A stretch of DNA of 64,000 nucleotides, taken from positions 62,001 through 126,000 of the forward strand of contig UNSL01000001.1 in NCBI GenBank assembly GCA_900555265.1, written 5' to 3'. This stretch comes from Candidatus Saccharimonadota bacterium. GTDB taxonomy: Bacteria; Patescibacteriota; Saccharimonadia; Saccharimonadales; Saccharimonadaceae. Shown here piece by piece: positions 9,610-17,926 of the stretch. Under the pieces are notes generated by a model, which searched no databases, was not told the DNA's origin, and saw nothing but the letters and a program-made list of their open reading frames with translations. A program made the translations under genes and the position numbers. How positions within the stretch are numbered: the first letter of the stretch is position 1; every line of letters begins with the position of its first letter.

Positions 9610-12123
9610 ATGACTAAAGTTCCACGCTTACTCGACACATTCACACCAAATCATTACAACCTAACTCTCGATTTAACACGCGCCGAGGAAAAAGAATTTT
9701 ATGGCACAGTTATCATTTCTGGCGATTCCACCAGCGAATCAATTTCGCTACATTCCAAAGGCTTAACAATTCAATCAGCCACAATCGACAATCAGCCCGC
9801 CGACATCTCATTCGGCGAGTTTGACGAATTGAAATTATCACAGCCGAACCTTAAAAACGGAAACCACACGATTTGCATCAATTTTTCCGGAACCATCACC
9901 GACGCCATGCACGGATTATATCCTTGCTATTTCACTCACGACGGCGTTAAAAAACAACTTTTCGCTACTCAATTTGAATCACATCACGCCCGCGAAGTTT
10001 TCCCTTGCGTTGATGAGCCGGCCGCCAAAGCTGAATATGATTTGACACTGGTCACCCAAACAGGAATAACAGTTTTGGGAAATATGCCCGTAAAATACGA
10101 AGAAGAAAATGGCAATTCTCGCACGACGACATTTGAAAAAACTCCACGAATGAGCAGTTATCTTCTGGCTTTCGTCATCGGTGAATTGCACAAAAAAACC
10201 GCCCGCACCAAATCTGGCGTCGAAGTCAACGTCTGGGCGACGCCAGCTCAGAATGAAAATACCTTAGATTTTGCGTTAAATATCGCCACTCGTTCAATCG
10301 ATTTTTATGACGAATATTTCGGCGTCAAATATCCATTGCCAAAATCTGACCACGTCGCTCTTCCCGATTTTTCCTCTGGCGCAATGGAAAACTGGGGATT
10401 GATTACTTACCGCGAAAGTTGTTTGCTTGCGGACCCAGAATTGACCCCAGAAGCATCCAGGCGCTTCATTGCCACGGTTATCGCGCACGAACTCAGCCAT
10501 CAATGGTTCGGCAATTTGGTTACCATGAACTGGTGGAATGATTTATGGCTCAATGAAAGCTTTGCCAATATGATGGAATACGTGGCGATTGATACATTAC
10601 ACCCCGAATGGCGTATGTGGGAAGATTTTGCCACGAATGAAGTAACGGCCGCACTCAGGCGCGACAGCTTGGACGGCGTTCAATCGGTTCAAGCCGACGT
10701 CAACCACCCAGACGAAATCAGCACTTTGTTCGACCCAGCAATCGTCTATGCCAAGGGCGGACGGCTGTTAGTTATGGTCAGGAAGCTTATCGGCGAAGAG
10801 GCATTTCGCGCTGGACTTAAATCATATTTTGAAAAATTCGCGTATAAAAACACCGTCGGAAATGATTTATGGCAAGAATTGGAATCAGCGAGCGGTCAGC
10901 CAATTGTCAATCTAATGAACGCTTGGATTTCCCAACCTGGCCTTCCTGTCGTATCAGTTTCAAACAGTCACGGCGCGGCGATTTTAAGTCAGGAGCGATT
11001 CTTCATCGGCGAACACCAACCATCTGACGCGTCATGGCCGATTCCGTTATTCGCAAACCAACCGCTTGACGTAAAAATCTTGAATCAAAAAGAATACACC
11101 GTTTCCATTGAAAAGCCATTGCAATTAAACTGCGGCTTAAGCGCCCACTTCGTCACCAAATATGATGAATCCACTCGCGAATATTTATTGAAGAAGATTA
11201 CGGAATTGCCAACCCTGGATAAGATTTGTATCTTACAAGACGCGACAATACTCGCCCGCGCTGGATTTGAAAACTCGGCGTCGCTACTTCCATTGGCATT
11301 GTCGCTAAAAACCGAAACCAACGAAAAAGTCTTCGGTATGGCGGCTGGCGCCTTGACGGAACTGCGAAAATTCGTCGATGATAATGACGCCGCCAGAGAT
11401 TCATTAAAGCGAATTTCTGGAGAATTTGCGCGCGCCACATTTGAAGAATTGGGCTGGGATGAAAAAGACGGAGAATCGGACGACGACCGCGAACGACGCA
11501 CCACGGCTTTGAGTTTGATGATTTATAGCGAAGATAAAGAAGTTTTGGACGAGGCAAAAACGCGTTTCGACAACAATAAATTGGAAGACTTACCGACAGA
11601 AATTCGAGCTTTAATTATCAGTGCAAACGTGAGGCATTTTGAGACGCCAGAGATGATTGAAAATCTCTTTGCCACGTATAAAAACACGCCGTCAAATGAC
11701 CTGCAGAATGATATTGCAATTGGACTAACTTCCACCAAAAACCCAAAAACAGCAGAAAAAATTCTTGCCAATATTAAAGATTCCAATATTATCCGCCCGC
11801 AAGACGCCAGCCGTTGGTTTGTGTATTTGATTCGGACCAGAGAAAGCCGCCAGATTGCTTGGAATTGGCTGAAAGAAAACTGGGCATGGGTCGAAGGTAC
11901 GTTTGGCGAAGATAAAAGTTACGACGATTTCATTCGCTATGCCGCCACAGCCCTACTAACAACCGACGAACTTAACGATTTCCGACAATTCTTTGAACCG
12001 ATGGAAAATATTCCAGCCCTAACCAGGACAATCAAATTAGGAATTACCGAAATATCCGCGCGTGCTGAGTTGATTGAGCGAGATAAGGCGGACGTACTCT
12101 CTGCTTTGCAAACAACACTGTGA
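9610..12123 (+). CDS. pepN: M1 family aminopeptidase (PepN-like)
   Basis: This zinc aminopeptidase removes N-terminal residues from peptides in the cytoplasm. The 837-aa protein has the exopeptidase motif GAMENWG near residue 257 and the zinc motif HELSHQWFGN starting near 293, with the third ligand in LNESFA near 315. A long helical ERAP1-like C-terminal domain fills residues about 500-837. It has no signal peptide. It starts at the ATG 6 nt after TATAAT (9598-9603), with no Shine-Dalgarno. It stands alone on the plus strand. In a host-dependent cell it would release amino acids from imported peptides; that role is inferred. Confidence 0.96.
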   Translation: MTKVPRLLDTFTPNHYNLTLDLTRAEEKEFYGTVIISGDSTSESISLHSKGLTIQSATIDNQPADISFGEFDELKLSQPNLKNGNHTICINFSGTITDAMHGLYPCYFTHDGVKKQLFATQFESHHAREVFPCVDEPAAKAEYDLTLVTQTGITVLGNMPVKYEEENGNSRTTTFEKTPRMSSYLLAFVIGELHKKTARTKSGVEVNVWATPAQNENTLDFALNIATRSIDFYDEYFGVKYPLPKSDHVALPDFSSGAMENWGLITYRESCLLADPELTPEASRRFIATVIAHELSHQWFGNLVTMNWWNDLWLNESFANMMEYVAIDTLHPEWRMWEDFATNEVTAALRRDSLDGVQSVQADVNHPDEISTLFDPAIVYAKGGRLLVMVRKLIGEEAFRAGLKSYFEKFAYKNTVGNDLWQELESASGQPIVNLMNAWISQPGLPVVSVSNSHGAAILSQERFFIGEHQPSDASWPIPLFANQPLDVKILNQKEYTVSIEKPLQLNCGLSAHFVTKYDESTREYLLKKITELPTLDKICILQDATILARAGFENSASLLPLALSLKTETNEKVFGMAAGALTELRKFVDDNDAARDSLKRISGEFARATFEELGWDEKDGESDDDRERRTTALSLMIYSEDKEVLDEAKTRFDNNKLEDLPTEIRALIISANVRHFETPEMIENLFATYKNTPSNDLQNDIAIGLTSTKNPKTAEKILANIKDSNIIRPQDASRWFVYLIRTRESRQIAWNWLKENWAWVEGTFGEDKSYDDFIRYAATALLTTDELNDFRQFFEPMENIPALTRTIKLGITEISARAELIERDKADVLSALQTTL

Positions 12124-12140
12124 TATATTATGCCACATTT

Positions 12141-12182
12141 TTGACAAATTCTATTGACATTTTATTCTATTAGTGATATATG
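12141..12182 (+). promoter_or_regulatory. Cassette A promoter with tandem TTGACA
   Basis: The -35 TTGACA (12154-12159), a 17-nt spacer ending TGA and the -10 TATATG (12177-12182) make an extended -10 promoter. A second TTGACA lies 13 nt upstream (12141-12146). The same tandem arrangement and flanks occur at cassette D. Confidence 0.7.
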
Positions 12183-12189
12183 TATATAT

Positions 12190-12363
12190 TAGCTTTTGTT
12201 GATGAGTAAATACTTGTCCGAAAGCGTACTTTGACAAGGCAGTCGTTGCGGAATGAGTTTCTATTTCTTTTTTAAAACCATCAAAAAGAGATGGAATCTC
12301 ATTCTGCACTGAAGAAAAGTGCTTTACCACGGCCGAGTGGGAATGAGGATTGAGGAGAAGACC
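12190..12363 (+). promoter_or_regulatory. Cassette A structured 5' leader
   Basis: About 174 nt run from the expected RNA start (near AGCTTTTG) to the ATG. I see three stems in order: CTTGTC/GACAAG enclosing AAAG/CTTT; GAATGAG/CTCATTC with a long loop; and CCAC/GTGG near the ribosome-binding site. GAGGAG lies 7 nt before the start codon. A minus-strand reading frame over this stretch looks like a shadow. The leader is unusually long for this genome, where most first genes appear leaderless. Confidence 0.55.
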
Positions 12364-12801
12364 ATGGAACTCACGAAAGAGGTTCTTGAAAAGATGCAGT
12401 CTGTATACACGGAGACCGTCTCCGTGCATGCGGAAACCTTGAAGAAGAGGGTGGTCTTATTGAAGGCCTACCGAAAAGGGGTCGACGGGGCCGCGGATCA
12501 CAATCCCGACCTTCGGAAGACGCACATTCAGAAAGATTTGGAAGATCTTCAACATCTACTAATCAATCTCTCCGACGAGGACCCTAAGAAAGAGGTGCTA
12601 GAGGCAATAAGAGCAAAGATTAATAATATTCTAGTCTCAATAAATTCCATATTAGAGGGGACACCTGTGGCTTCTGATTGGTCAAATAACTATTTGTGCC
12701 ATTGCTACGGATTTCTTTACAACTTGAAAGACCTAGTTGGTGCAGTCTCCCTTTACCAGACAAGCTTCCAGAAAATTCAGGAGATTCTCCGAAACTCCTG
12801 A
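12364..12801 (+). CDS. Cassette A orphan protein, helical and soluble
   Basis: I do not recognise this 145-aa protein. It looks all-helical, charged and without membrane segments or a signal peptide, with a Cys pair in LCHCYG near residue 117. The ATG at 12364 has GAGGAG 7 nt upstream; upstream in-frame starts (from 12319) are less well placed. Codon choice differs from neighbours in the first half (more CTC, GTC, CGG), while the second half is A+T richer. Just inside the gene a tight inverted repeat (ACGGAGA/TCTCCGT, near 12410-12426) could form a hairpin. It shares promoter and leader design with cassettes B-E. Function is unknown. Confidence 0.7.
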   Translation: MELTKEVLEKMQSVYTETVSVHAETLKKRVVLLKAYRKGVDGAADHNPDLRKTHIQKDLEDLQHLLINLSDEDPKKEVLEAIRAKINNILVSINSILEGTPVASDWSNNYLCHCYGFLYNLKDLVGAVSLYQTSFQKIQEILRNS

Positions 12802-12844
12802 ATTTTCGGAATCTGGGCGCTAATTCGCGACCAGACCGTGCGCA

Positions 12845-12898
12845 GAATGTACGATGAAGCAGACTTGTTCTTCACCACGACTGCCTTGTCGTACATTC
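12845..12898 (+). other. Cassette A 3' hairpin
   Basis: A 10-bp perfect stem (GAATGTACGA with TCGTACATTC) continues through a mismatch into GCAG/CTGC, giving roughly 18 bp around a loop. No T run follows directly. A smaller stem, CTGG-CGC/GCG-CCAG, lies just before it (about 12813-12835). It takes the position of the 3' hairpins of the other cassettes. Confidence 0.55.
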
Positions 12899-12927
12899 CT
12901 TATAATTAATACACTATAACGTTAATA

Positions 12928-12951
12928 AGTCCTCATTCGGGGCTATTTTTT
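12928..12951 (+). terminator. Intrinsic terminator after cassette A
   Basis: AGTCCT pairs with GGGGCT around a 5-nt loop and is followed by ATTTTTTAT. It is placed to stop plus-strand transcription 6 nt before the stop codon of the convergent RNase HII gene. Confidence 0.65.
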
Positions 12952-12956
12952 ATACC

Positions 12957-13946
12957 CTAATCTAGTGCTACACATTCCTCAACTACAGGCGGATTTCCAT
13001 CAACAGAAATCGCCAGCATTTGCATATCGCAGCTTTCATATTGCGCATTTTTGGCAATGAATATTTCAGCAGCAAAACGCATTTGTTGCTGTTTTTTATT
13101 TGTAATTGCCGCCAAGCCATCGCCGAAATTATCATTTTTACGATATTTGACCTCTGTAAAATATAAAACATTATCTTTTTTGCTGACAATATCAATTTCA
13201 CAATACCGCGTCCGCCAATTCCGTTCTATGATTTCATGACCATCAGCCACCAACCAATCCGCCGCCGCTTGCTCACCTTTATCACCAATTTGACGCGTTG
13301 TGTCTTTTTGCTGGTTTTTATATTTTTTATCGTCAGACGCATTTTGCGAATTCGCCTCAACATTAGCATATTTAGCCAACGGCGCAAAACTCAACCGATG
13401 TAGCGGAGTTACGCCCAGATTATCAATAGCCGCTCGATGCTTCGCCACGCCATAGCCAACGTGCGAAGAAAAATCATATCCAGGATAAATATTATCCTGC
13501 CCCGCCATAAATTTATCGCGAGCCACCTTGGCAATAATCGACGCCGCCGAAACACTCGGAATCAGACCGTCGGCTTTCGCTATAATTGTTACATACTTTT
13601 CTAGCGGTGTGCCCGCCAAAAAATTGACCGTCCCATCGATAATAATCTCATCAAACGTCGAGCCATTTTTCTGACATTTCGCTTGAATTTCTTTGACTGC
13701 GCGCCGCGTTGCCAGCTTAAGCGCCTCGCTCATCCCTATTTCATCCAGCTCCTCAGCAGAAACCCAACCCAACGCCCAAGCCGACGCTTGTTTGCGAATT
13801 TCCTCATCAAGCAATTCACGTCGTTTTTTGGTCAATTTTTTACTATCATCAAGCCCTTCAATTTCAGCGCTACCCAAAACCACCGCGCCAATCACCAACG
13901 GTCCAGCCCACGCGCCGCGCCCGACTTCATCAATCCCCAGAATCAC
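12957..13946 (-). CDS. rnhB: Ribonuclease HII fused to YraN (UPF0102) nuclease-fold domain
   Basis: The first ~195 residues are RNase HII, which removes ribonucleotides and RNA from RNA:DNA hybrids. The acidic active site is visible as GIDEVGRG (D5, E6) and IIIDGTVNF, and the C-terminal GYGVAKHRAAI/HRLSFAP motifs are present. After a polar linker (about 200-217), residues about 219-329 form a YraN domain with the PD-(D/E)xK-like pattern EIDIVSKKD...FTEVKYRK. In most bacteria rnhB and yraN are adjacent separate genes; here they are one frame with no stop. The start is GTG at 13946, overlapping the upstream VanZ-like gene by 17 nt, with GGGAAG 8 nt before it. Confidence 0.93.
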   Translation of the reverse strand: MILGIDEVGRGAWAGPLVIGAVVLGSAEIEGLDDSKKLTKKRRELLDEEIRKQASAWALGWVSAEELDEIGMSEALKLATRRAVKEIQAKCQKNGSTFDEIIIDGTVNFLAGTPLEKYVTIIAKADGLIPSVSAASIIAKVARDKFMAGQDNIYPGYDFSSHVGYGVAKHRAAIDNLGVTPLHRLSFAPLAKYANVEANSQNASDDKKYKNQQKDTTRQIGDKGEQAAADWLVADGHEIIERNWRTRYCEIDIVSKKDNVLYFTEVKYRKNDNFGDGLAAITNKKQQQMRFAAEIFIAKNAQYESCDMQMLAISVDGNPPVVEECVALD

Positions 13947-14427
13947 CCGGCAATCTTCCCTTTTTCATCATAAAATCTGCAATCATCCAGCCAATCCAAA
14001 CTGTTGCCGCGCCTAATGTATTCGCCAGAATATCCCAATTCGTGTCGTCCAATTTTATGCTCGCCAAACCTGCCTTGACCATAAATAATTCCGCCAACTC
14101 ATTAATACAACCCAGTGCCGAAACTAAAGCGAAGACTGAAAACGCCATCACCAGCCAATGCGCCCGCCATTTCATCGACGAAACCAAATACGCCCAGAAT
14201 AGCCCCGTAAATAGCCCACCGCCCACAAAGTGAGTCGTAAAACTAGTGTCCTGTCCGTCAATTAACGGCGACGGCAAATACCAAGATATGAAAAACAACA
14301 AACATGCCAAGTAAAGTAGCCAGCGATATTTTTTCTCATTATCAAAGCCGTTTCTTCTCAAAACGTAAGGCGTCGCCACAGCTAAAGTCGTCGGAACAAA
14401 GACGGATATATAATGAAATATTGCCAT
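13930..14427 (-). CDS. VanZ/DUF2238-like integral membrane protein
   Basis: The 165-aa protein has about five hydrophobic segments and the signature ELAELFMVKAG...DTNWDILANTLGA, which resembles the conserved GNEIYELA...DTxxDxxxNxxG pattern of VanZ-type and DUF2238 membrane proteins. Their biochemical role is mostly unknown; some are tied to resistance to cell-wall antibiotics. The ATG is 6 nt after TATAAT (14434-14439, minus), predicting a leaderless mRNA. The gene overlaps the downstream RNase HII fusion by 17 nt, so both should share a transcript. Confidence 0.65.
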   Translation of the reverse strand: MAIFHYISVFVPTTLAVATPYVLRRNGFDNEKKYRWLLYLACLLFFISWYLPSPLIDGQDTSFTTHFVGGGLFTGLFWAYLVSSMKWRAHWLVMAFSVFALVSALGCINELAELFMVKAGLASIKLDDTNWDILANTLGAATVWIGWMIADFMMKKGRLPGDSGD

Positions 14428-14446
14428 ATTGAGATTATAACATGAG

Positions 14447-14475
14447 AAAACCGCCTCAGATTAAGAGACGGTTTT
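14447..14475 (-). terminator. Terminator after rplS
   Basis: AAAACCG/CGGTTTT extended by CTC/GAG forms a stem with T runs at both ends. It lies just downstream of the L19 stop (14496) and upstream of the VanZ-like gene's promoter, so it separates the two units. Confidence 0.8.
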
Positions 14476-14495
14476 AACAATAGACCAATTGACAA

Positions 14496-15017
14496 TTACG
14501 CGTCTTTATGGCGAGCTGCAACTTCGGCAGCCTTAGCATCAAGTTCAGCCTGAGCGGCATCTTTTTCAGCTTGTTTTGCAGCAGCAGCCTGAGCAGCTTC
14601 TTCCTTCAAGCGTTCAGCTTCCGCTTCTGCCTTAGCGTCATGAATATCATTAACAGCAGCACGATCGAAATTCTTAGCCGTCAAGCGAGCTGACTTACCG
14701 CTACGCTGGCGAAGGAAGCTCAAGAACTTGCGGCGAACCTTAGCGCGACGAACAATCTCAATCTTCTCAATAAGTGGACTGTGTATCAAAAATGACTTTT
14801 CAACGCCAACGCCTGAAGCGATCTTTCGAACCGTAATGCGTGATGTGTGTGATTCTTTATTGTCGGTGCGGATAACAACACCCTCGAACATCTGAATACG
14901 CTCTTTGTTGCCTTCCTTAATTTTCTGGTAAACACGAACTGTGTCACCACTGCGAGCATCGACAACTGCTTGCTTTTTTTGTGCTTGGTTGATTTTGTTG
15001 ATTAACTCAAAACTCAT
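14496..15017 (-). CDS. rplS: 50S ribosomal protein L19 with long Ala/Glu/Lys-rich tail
   Basis: L19 sits at the interface of the two ribosomal subunits. Residues 1 to about 115 match the family (SGDTVRVYQKIKEGNKERIQMFEGVVI, SFLIHSPLIEKIEI, VRRAKVRRKFLSFLR). The protein is 173 aa against a usual ~115. The extra ~55 residues are almost all Ala, Glu, Lys, Asp and Gln in a helical, coiled-coil-like pattern that ends in RHKDA. The coding sequence continues smoothly with no frameshift. It is a single-gene unit with a long leader and its own terminator. Confidence 0.95.
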   Translation of the reverse strand: MSFELINKINQAQKKQAVVDARSGDTVRVYQKIKEGNKERIQMFEGVVIRTDNKESHTSRITVRKIASGVGVEKSFLIHSPLIEKIEIVRRAKVRRKFLSFLRQRSGKSARLTAKNFDRAAVNDIHDAKAEAEAERLKEEAAQAAAAKQAEKDAAQAELDAKAAEVAARHKDA

Positions 15018-15118
15018 AATTTTTTCCTATCTTCCGAACTCGCTCCGACTGGCCACGCAGTTGTACCTCTGCGGCTCCACGTCAAACAAGGCTCGAATAT
15101 TTAACTCTCGTACAATTA
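15018..15118 (-). promoter_or_regulatory. Structured leader of rplS
   Basis: About 100 nt separate the predicted RNA start from the L19 ATG. The minus-strand sequence includes a clear stem, GCAG/CTGC extended by GCC/GGC, around base 15070, and a GATAGGA site 6 nt before the ATG. Ribosomal-protein leaders often mediate autoregulation; whether this one does is unknown. Confidence 0.4.
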
Positions 15119-15124
15119 CATAAG

Positions 15125-15153
15125 ATAATAACACAAATCTGAAGAAATATCAA
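15125..15153 (-). promoter_or_regulatory. rplS promoter
   Basis: On the minus strand TTGATA (15148-15153), a 17-nt spacer and TATTAT (15125-15130) form a good promoter for L19. It is divergent from the malic enzyme promoter at 15170. Confidence 0.7.
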
Positions 15154-15181
15154 TTAAATAAAAATGGAGTATAATATAGTT

Positions 15182-16315
15182 ATGGATTACAATAAATTAG
15201 CACTCGAACTACACGAAAAATACAAAGGTAAAATTACGACTAGCCTCAGAGATAAAGAGGAGCTTAATCGCGACAAACTTAGCGCTTATTACAGCCCTGG
15301 CGTCGGCGCAGTCAGCCAAGCAATTGCCGAAAATCCAGCCGATTTGCCAAAATACACTTGGACAAACAATTTAGTCGCCGTAATCTCAGACGGATCAGCA
15401 ATTTTGGGCTTGGGTAATTTGGGGCCAAAAGCCGCCATGCCAGTCATGGAAGGAAAAGCTTTGTTATTTAAGCATTTTGCCGATGTCGACGCAGTGCCAA
15501 TTGTGTTAGACGTCCACGAACCAGAAGAAATCATTGCCACAGTTAAAGCCATTGCGCCAAGCTTCGGCGCCATCAACCTCGAAGACATCGCCGCGCCAAA
15601 ATGCTTTGAAATTGAAGAGCGATTGAAGGCAGAATTAGATATTCCAGTCTTCCACGACGACCAACACGGCACGGCTGTCGTTGTGTTGGCGGGCTTAATT
15701 AACGCCACTAAATTGACAGGACGAAACCTGACGGACTGCAAATTCGTGGTCATCGGCGCAGGCGCAGCTGGCACGGCAATCATCAAATTGTTAAATCTTT
15801 ACGGAGCAAAAAACATCGTAGCGGTGGATAGCCGAGGAATTGTCGGAAAATCACGCACAGATTTGAACGCTGAAAAAACCGCGCTATTGGAATATGTCGA
15901 CGCATCGCAATCTGGCTCAATTGAAGACGCCATCACCGACGCAGACGTATTCATCGGCGTATCGCGCGCAGGACTTCTCACTCCAGAATTAGTCCAAAAA
16001 ATGGCGAAAGATCCAATCGTATTCGCACTAGCAAATCCTGTTCCAGAGATTATGCCAGATGTCGCCAAACAAGCCGGCGTCGCAATCATCGGCACGGGTC
16101 GTAGCGACTTCCCAAATCAGGTCAATAACTCCCTAGCCTTCCCTGGAATTTTCCGCGGCGCATTAGATCACGGAGTTAAGAAAATCACCGATCAGCACAA
16201 ATTGGCGGCCGCTGAAGCACTAGCTAACCTGGTCGAAAATCCAACCGTCGATAAAGTCGTCCCAACCGCATTCGACGAAGGTGTTGTTGAGGCTGTTGCT
16301 AACGTTATTAAATAA
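15182..16315 (+). CDS. NAD(P)-dependent malic enzyme
   Basis: The enzyme decarboxylates malate oxidatively to pyruvate, producing NADH or NADPH. The 377-aa protein has the short prokaryotic layout: catalytic Tyr region SAYYSPGVGAVS, the NLEDI metal-binding motif, PVFHDDQHGTA, and a Rossmann domain with VVIGAGAAGTA near residue 200. NDFPNQ is replaced by the equivalent RSDFPNQVNNSLAFPGIFRGAL. I chose the ATG at 15182 because TATAAT (15170-15175) lies exactly 6 nt upstream; the earlier in-frame ATG at 15164 lies upstream of that box. The mRNA should be leaderless. It stands alone and converges on the next gene with 2 nt between the stops. Confidence 0.93.
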   Translation: MDYNKLALELHEKYKGKITTSLRDKEELNRDKLSAYYSPGVGAVSQAIAENPADLPKYTWTNNLVAVISDGSAILGLGNLGPKAAMPVMEGKALLFKHFADVDAVPIVLDVHEPEEIIATVKAIAPSFGAINLEDIAAPKCFEIEERLKAELDIPVFHDDQHGTAVVVLAGLINATKLTGRNLTDCKFVVIGAGAAGTAIIKLLNLYGAKNIVAVDSRGIVGKSRTDLNAEKTALLEYVDASQSGSIEDAITDADVFIGVSRAGLLTPELVQKMAKDPIVFALANPVPEIMPDVAKQAGVAIIGTGRSDFPNQVNNSLAFPGIFRGALDHGVKKITDQHKLAAAEALANLVENPTVDKVVPTAFDEGVVEAVANVIK

Positions 16316-16317
16316 AT

Positions 16318-17889
16318 CTAGGCACCAGCACCGTACTTAGCTGCATCGCGAGCGTCTCCATCCATAAACAGAGCTACTAACGATTTCTGATTCTGTTTGT
16401 CGCAAGCTCCTAAGAATAAAATGACTTCAGTCACTCCAGTTTCCTGAAGAGATCTTTTAGTCTCACTTTTATCAGACATATTCTCAACGCTGACTTTTGA
16501 CATATAAACCCTCTTAGCATCATGCGCCCGATCTTTCCAGGCGTAAATTATAAACGGATAAAGCTCTTTTGATTTGTTATTTTTTAAGCCAACCGGCAAA
16601 CCGACAGACTTATTTCTTGAGGTTGCCACACATTTGGCGGCCATAATTAATTTTTCCTTAATAATGGGCAGAATATCCTGCTTCTTCTCGTTGTTTTCAT
16701 ATCCAGTCATTTCATGCTCAATCCCTTTAGCCTCTTTAGTACGCGCGTCGACTACGGCAACCACAGTGCCGCCGTTGCCTTGCTCAATATGCAGTATATT
16801 CACAATAGAATCTTCTTTAAGCCACGGAAACGTCTCATTATCAAGCTCTACAACATCTCCCGCCTTTAACCCAATCTCTACCGGCCGAGAGCTTTCTTCA
16901 GCTCTCGACTCCGGTTTATTTGACCTTTTCTTCTTGGTAGCTTTACCCAAAGAGTTACGCGCAATTTCAGGTGCCACTTTGTAAGTTGTGAATTTTTCAG
17001 AAAGAACCCTCAGCTCCCTCTCTAAAATTAACTTAGCTTTTTCTTCCACCATAGATTTAGCAAAAGTTTGTACATTCGAACAATTTTCCTCGAATACAAT
17101 CTCTGTATATTTACGAGCCCATGACTCCTCATTCAGGTCTTTCATCTCGTTTACACAGTCAAGTATGGCGTTCGCCCACTTCAGGTCTCTTTCATAATTA
17201 AAAAAATCTTCAACACGTTCCATGCGTACACCAACCTTGCTCTCGCGCATTGCATCAAACTCGTTGCTTTTAAGCGCCGAAAAATTCGCCAACAGCTTAA
17301 CCAATCTGTCCGTATTTTCACGAACTGGATTATATTCAGGCTGACTTATTTCAAATTCTATAGATGAAGAAGTATCGTCTTCCTCATAGACACCATCAAT
17401 CACAGCCTTCTTAGTCCCTAATGCGAGTCGTATATATTCAGAGTCGGCAACATCTGGGTTAAGATTATTATTCCTCTGAAATTTCTTTACTTTAGGAATT
17501 TTGCACCCCTCAAAATTGCAGTATTTCGGAACATTAACTTCTGCTATATTAGCAGGAAAAATCTTATCCAATGACGACATAAAAGCGTTTAATGAGGCTT
17601 CGTATTCCTTATTAAATTCCTCTGTCAATCGAGAACTTACTTCGCCAAAATCGTAGCGGATCTCCAAATATTTAGGAGACTGGTCATATGCATCCTTAGC
17701 CTGCTTAAGCGTACTAATTACATCCTTATGTTTCTCAATCAAGTCCTTAAATTTGGGTAAATCTTTGGGCACTTTTTCATATATAAGTTCAAAAAAATTA
17801 ATGAAAGTACCAAAAAAATCATAGACAGAGTCTTTTTCAGACGCTGAAGATTCACCATCGTGATAAGGATATTCCGGAATTTCGCTCAT
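16318..17889 (-). CDS. Unrecognised 523-aa cytoplasmic protein
   Basis: I do not recognise this protein. It has no signal peptide or membrane helix. Residues about 1-330 look helical and acidic, with coiled-coil-like stretches. A basic linker (KATKKKRSNKPESRAE, near 320) leads to a smaller C-terminal mixed alpha/beta region (about 340-523), with repeated VVAVVD and EVILFLGACDKQN strands. The start at 17889 follows a TTGACT, 17-nt spacer and TAAGAT promoter whose -10 ends 8 nt before the ATG, so the leader is nearly absent. It is a single-gene unit between malic enzyme and pilB. Confidence 0.75.
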   Translation of the reverse strand: MSEIPEYPYHDGESSASEKDSVYDFFGTFINFFELIYEKVPKDLPKFKDLIEKHKDVISTLKQAKDAYDQSPKYLEIRYDFGEVSSRLTEEFNKEYEASLNAFMSSLDKIFPANIAEVNVPKYCNFEGCKIPKVKKFQRNNNLNPDVADSEYIRLALGTKKAVIDGVYEEDDTSSSIEFEISQPEYNPVRENTDRLVKLLANFSALKSNEFDAMRESKVGVRMERVEDFFNYERDLKWANAILDCVNEMKDLNEESWARKYTEIVFEENCSNVQTFAKSMVEEKAKLILERELRVLSEKFTTYKVAPEIARNSLGKATKKKRSNKPESRAEESSRPVEIGLKAGDVVELDNETFPWLKEDSIVNILHIEQGNGGTVVAVVDARTKEAKGIEHEMTGYENNEKKQDILPIIKEKLIMAAKCVATSRNKSVGLPVGLKNNKSKELYPFIIYAWKDRAHDAKRVYMSKVSVENMSDKSETKRSLQETGVTEVILFLGACDKQNQKSLVALFMDGDARDAAKYGAGA

Positions 17890-17926
17890 AAACTAATATC
17901 TTATCAGTTTATGGCTATAAAGTCAA

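Noticed and set aside
12151..12429. Minus-strand frame of 92 codons across the cassette A leader
   Set aside because: No ribosome-binding site, no recognisable protein, and it overlaps the promoter and leader stems of the plus-strand unit.
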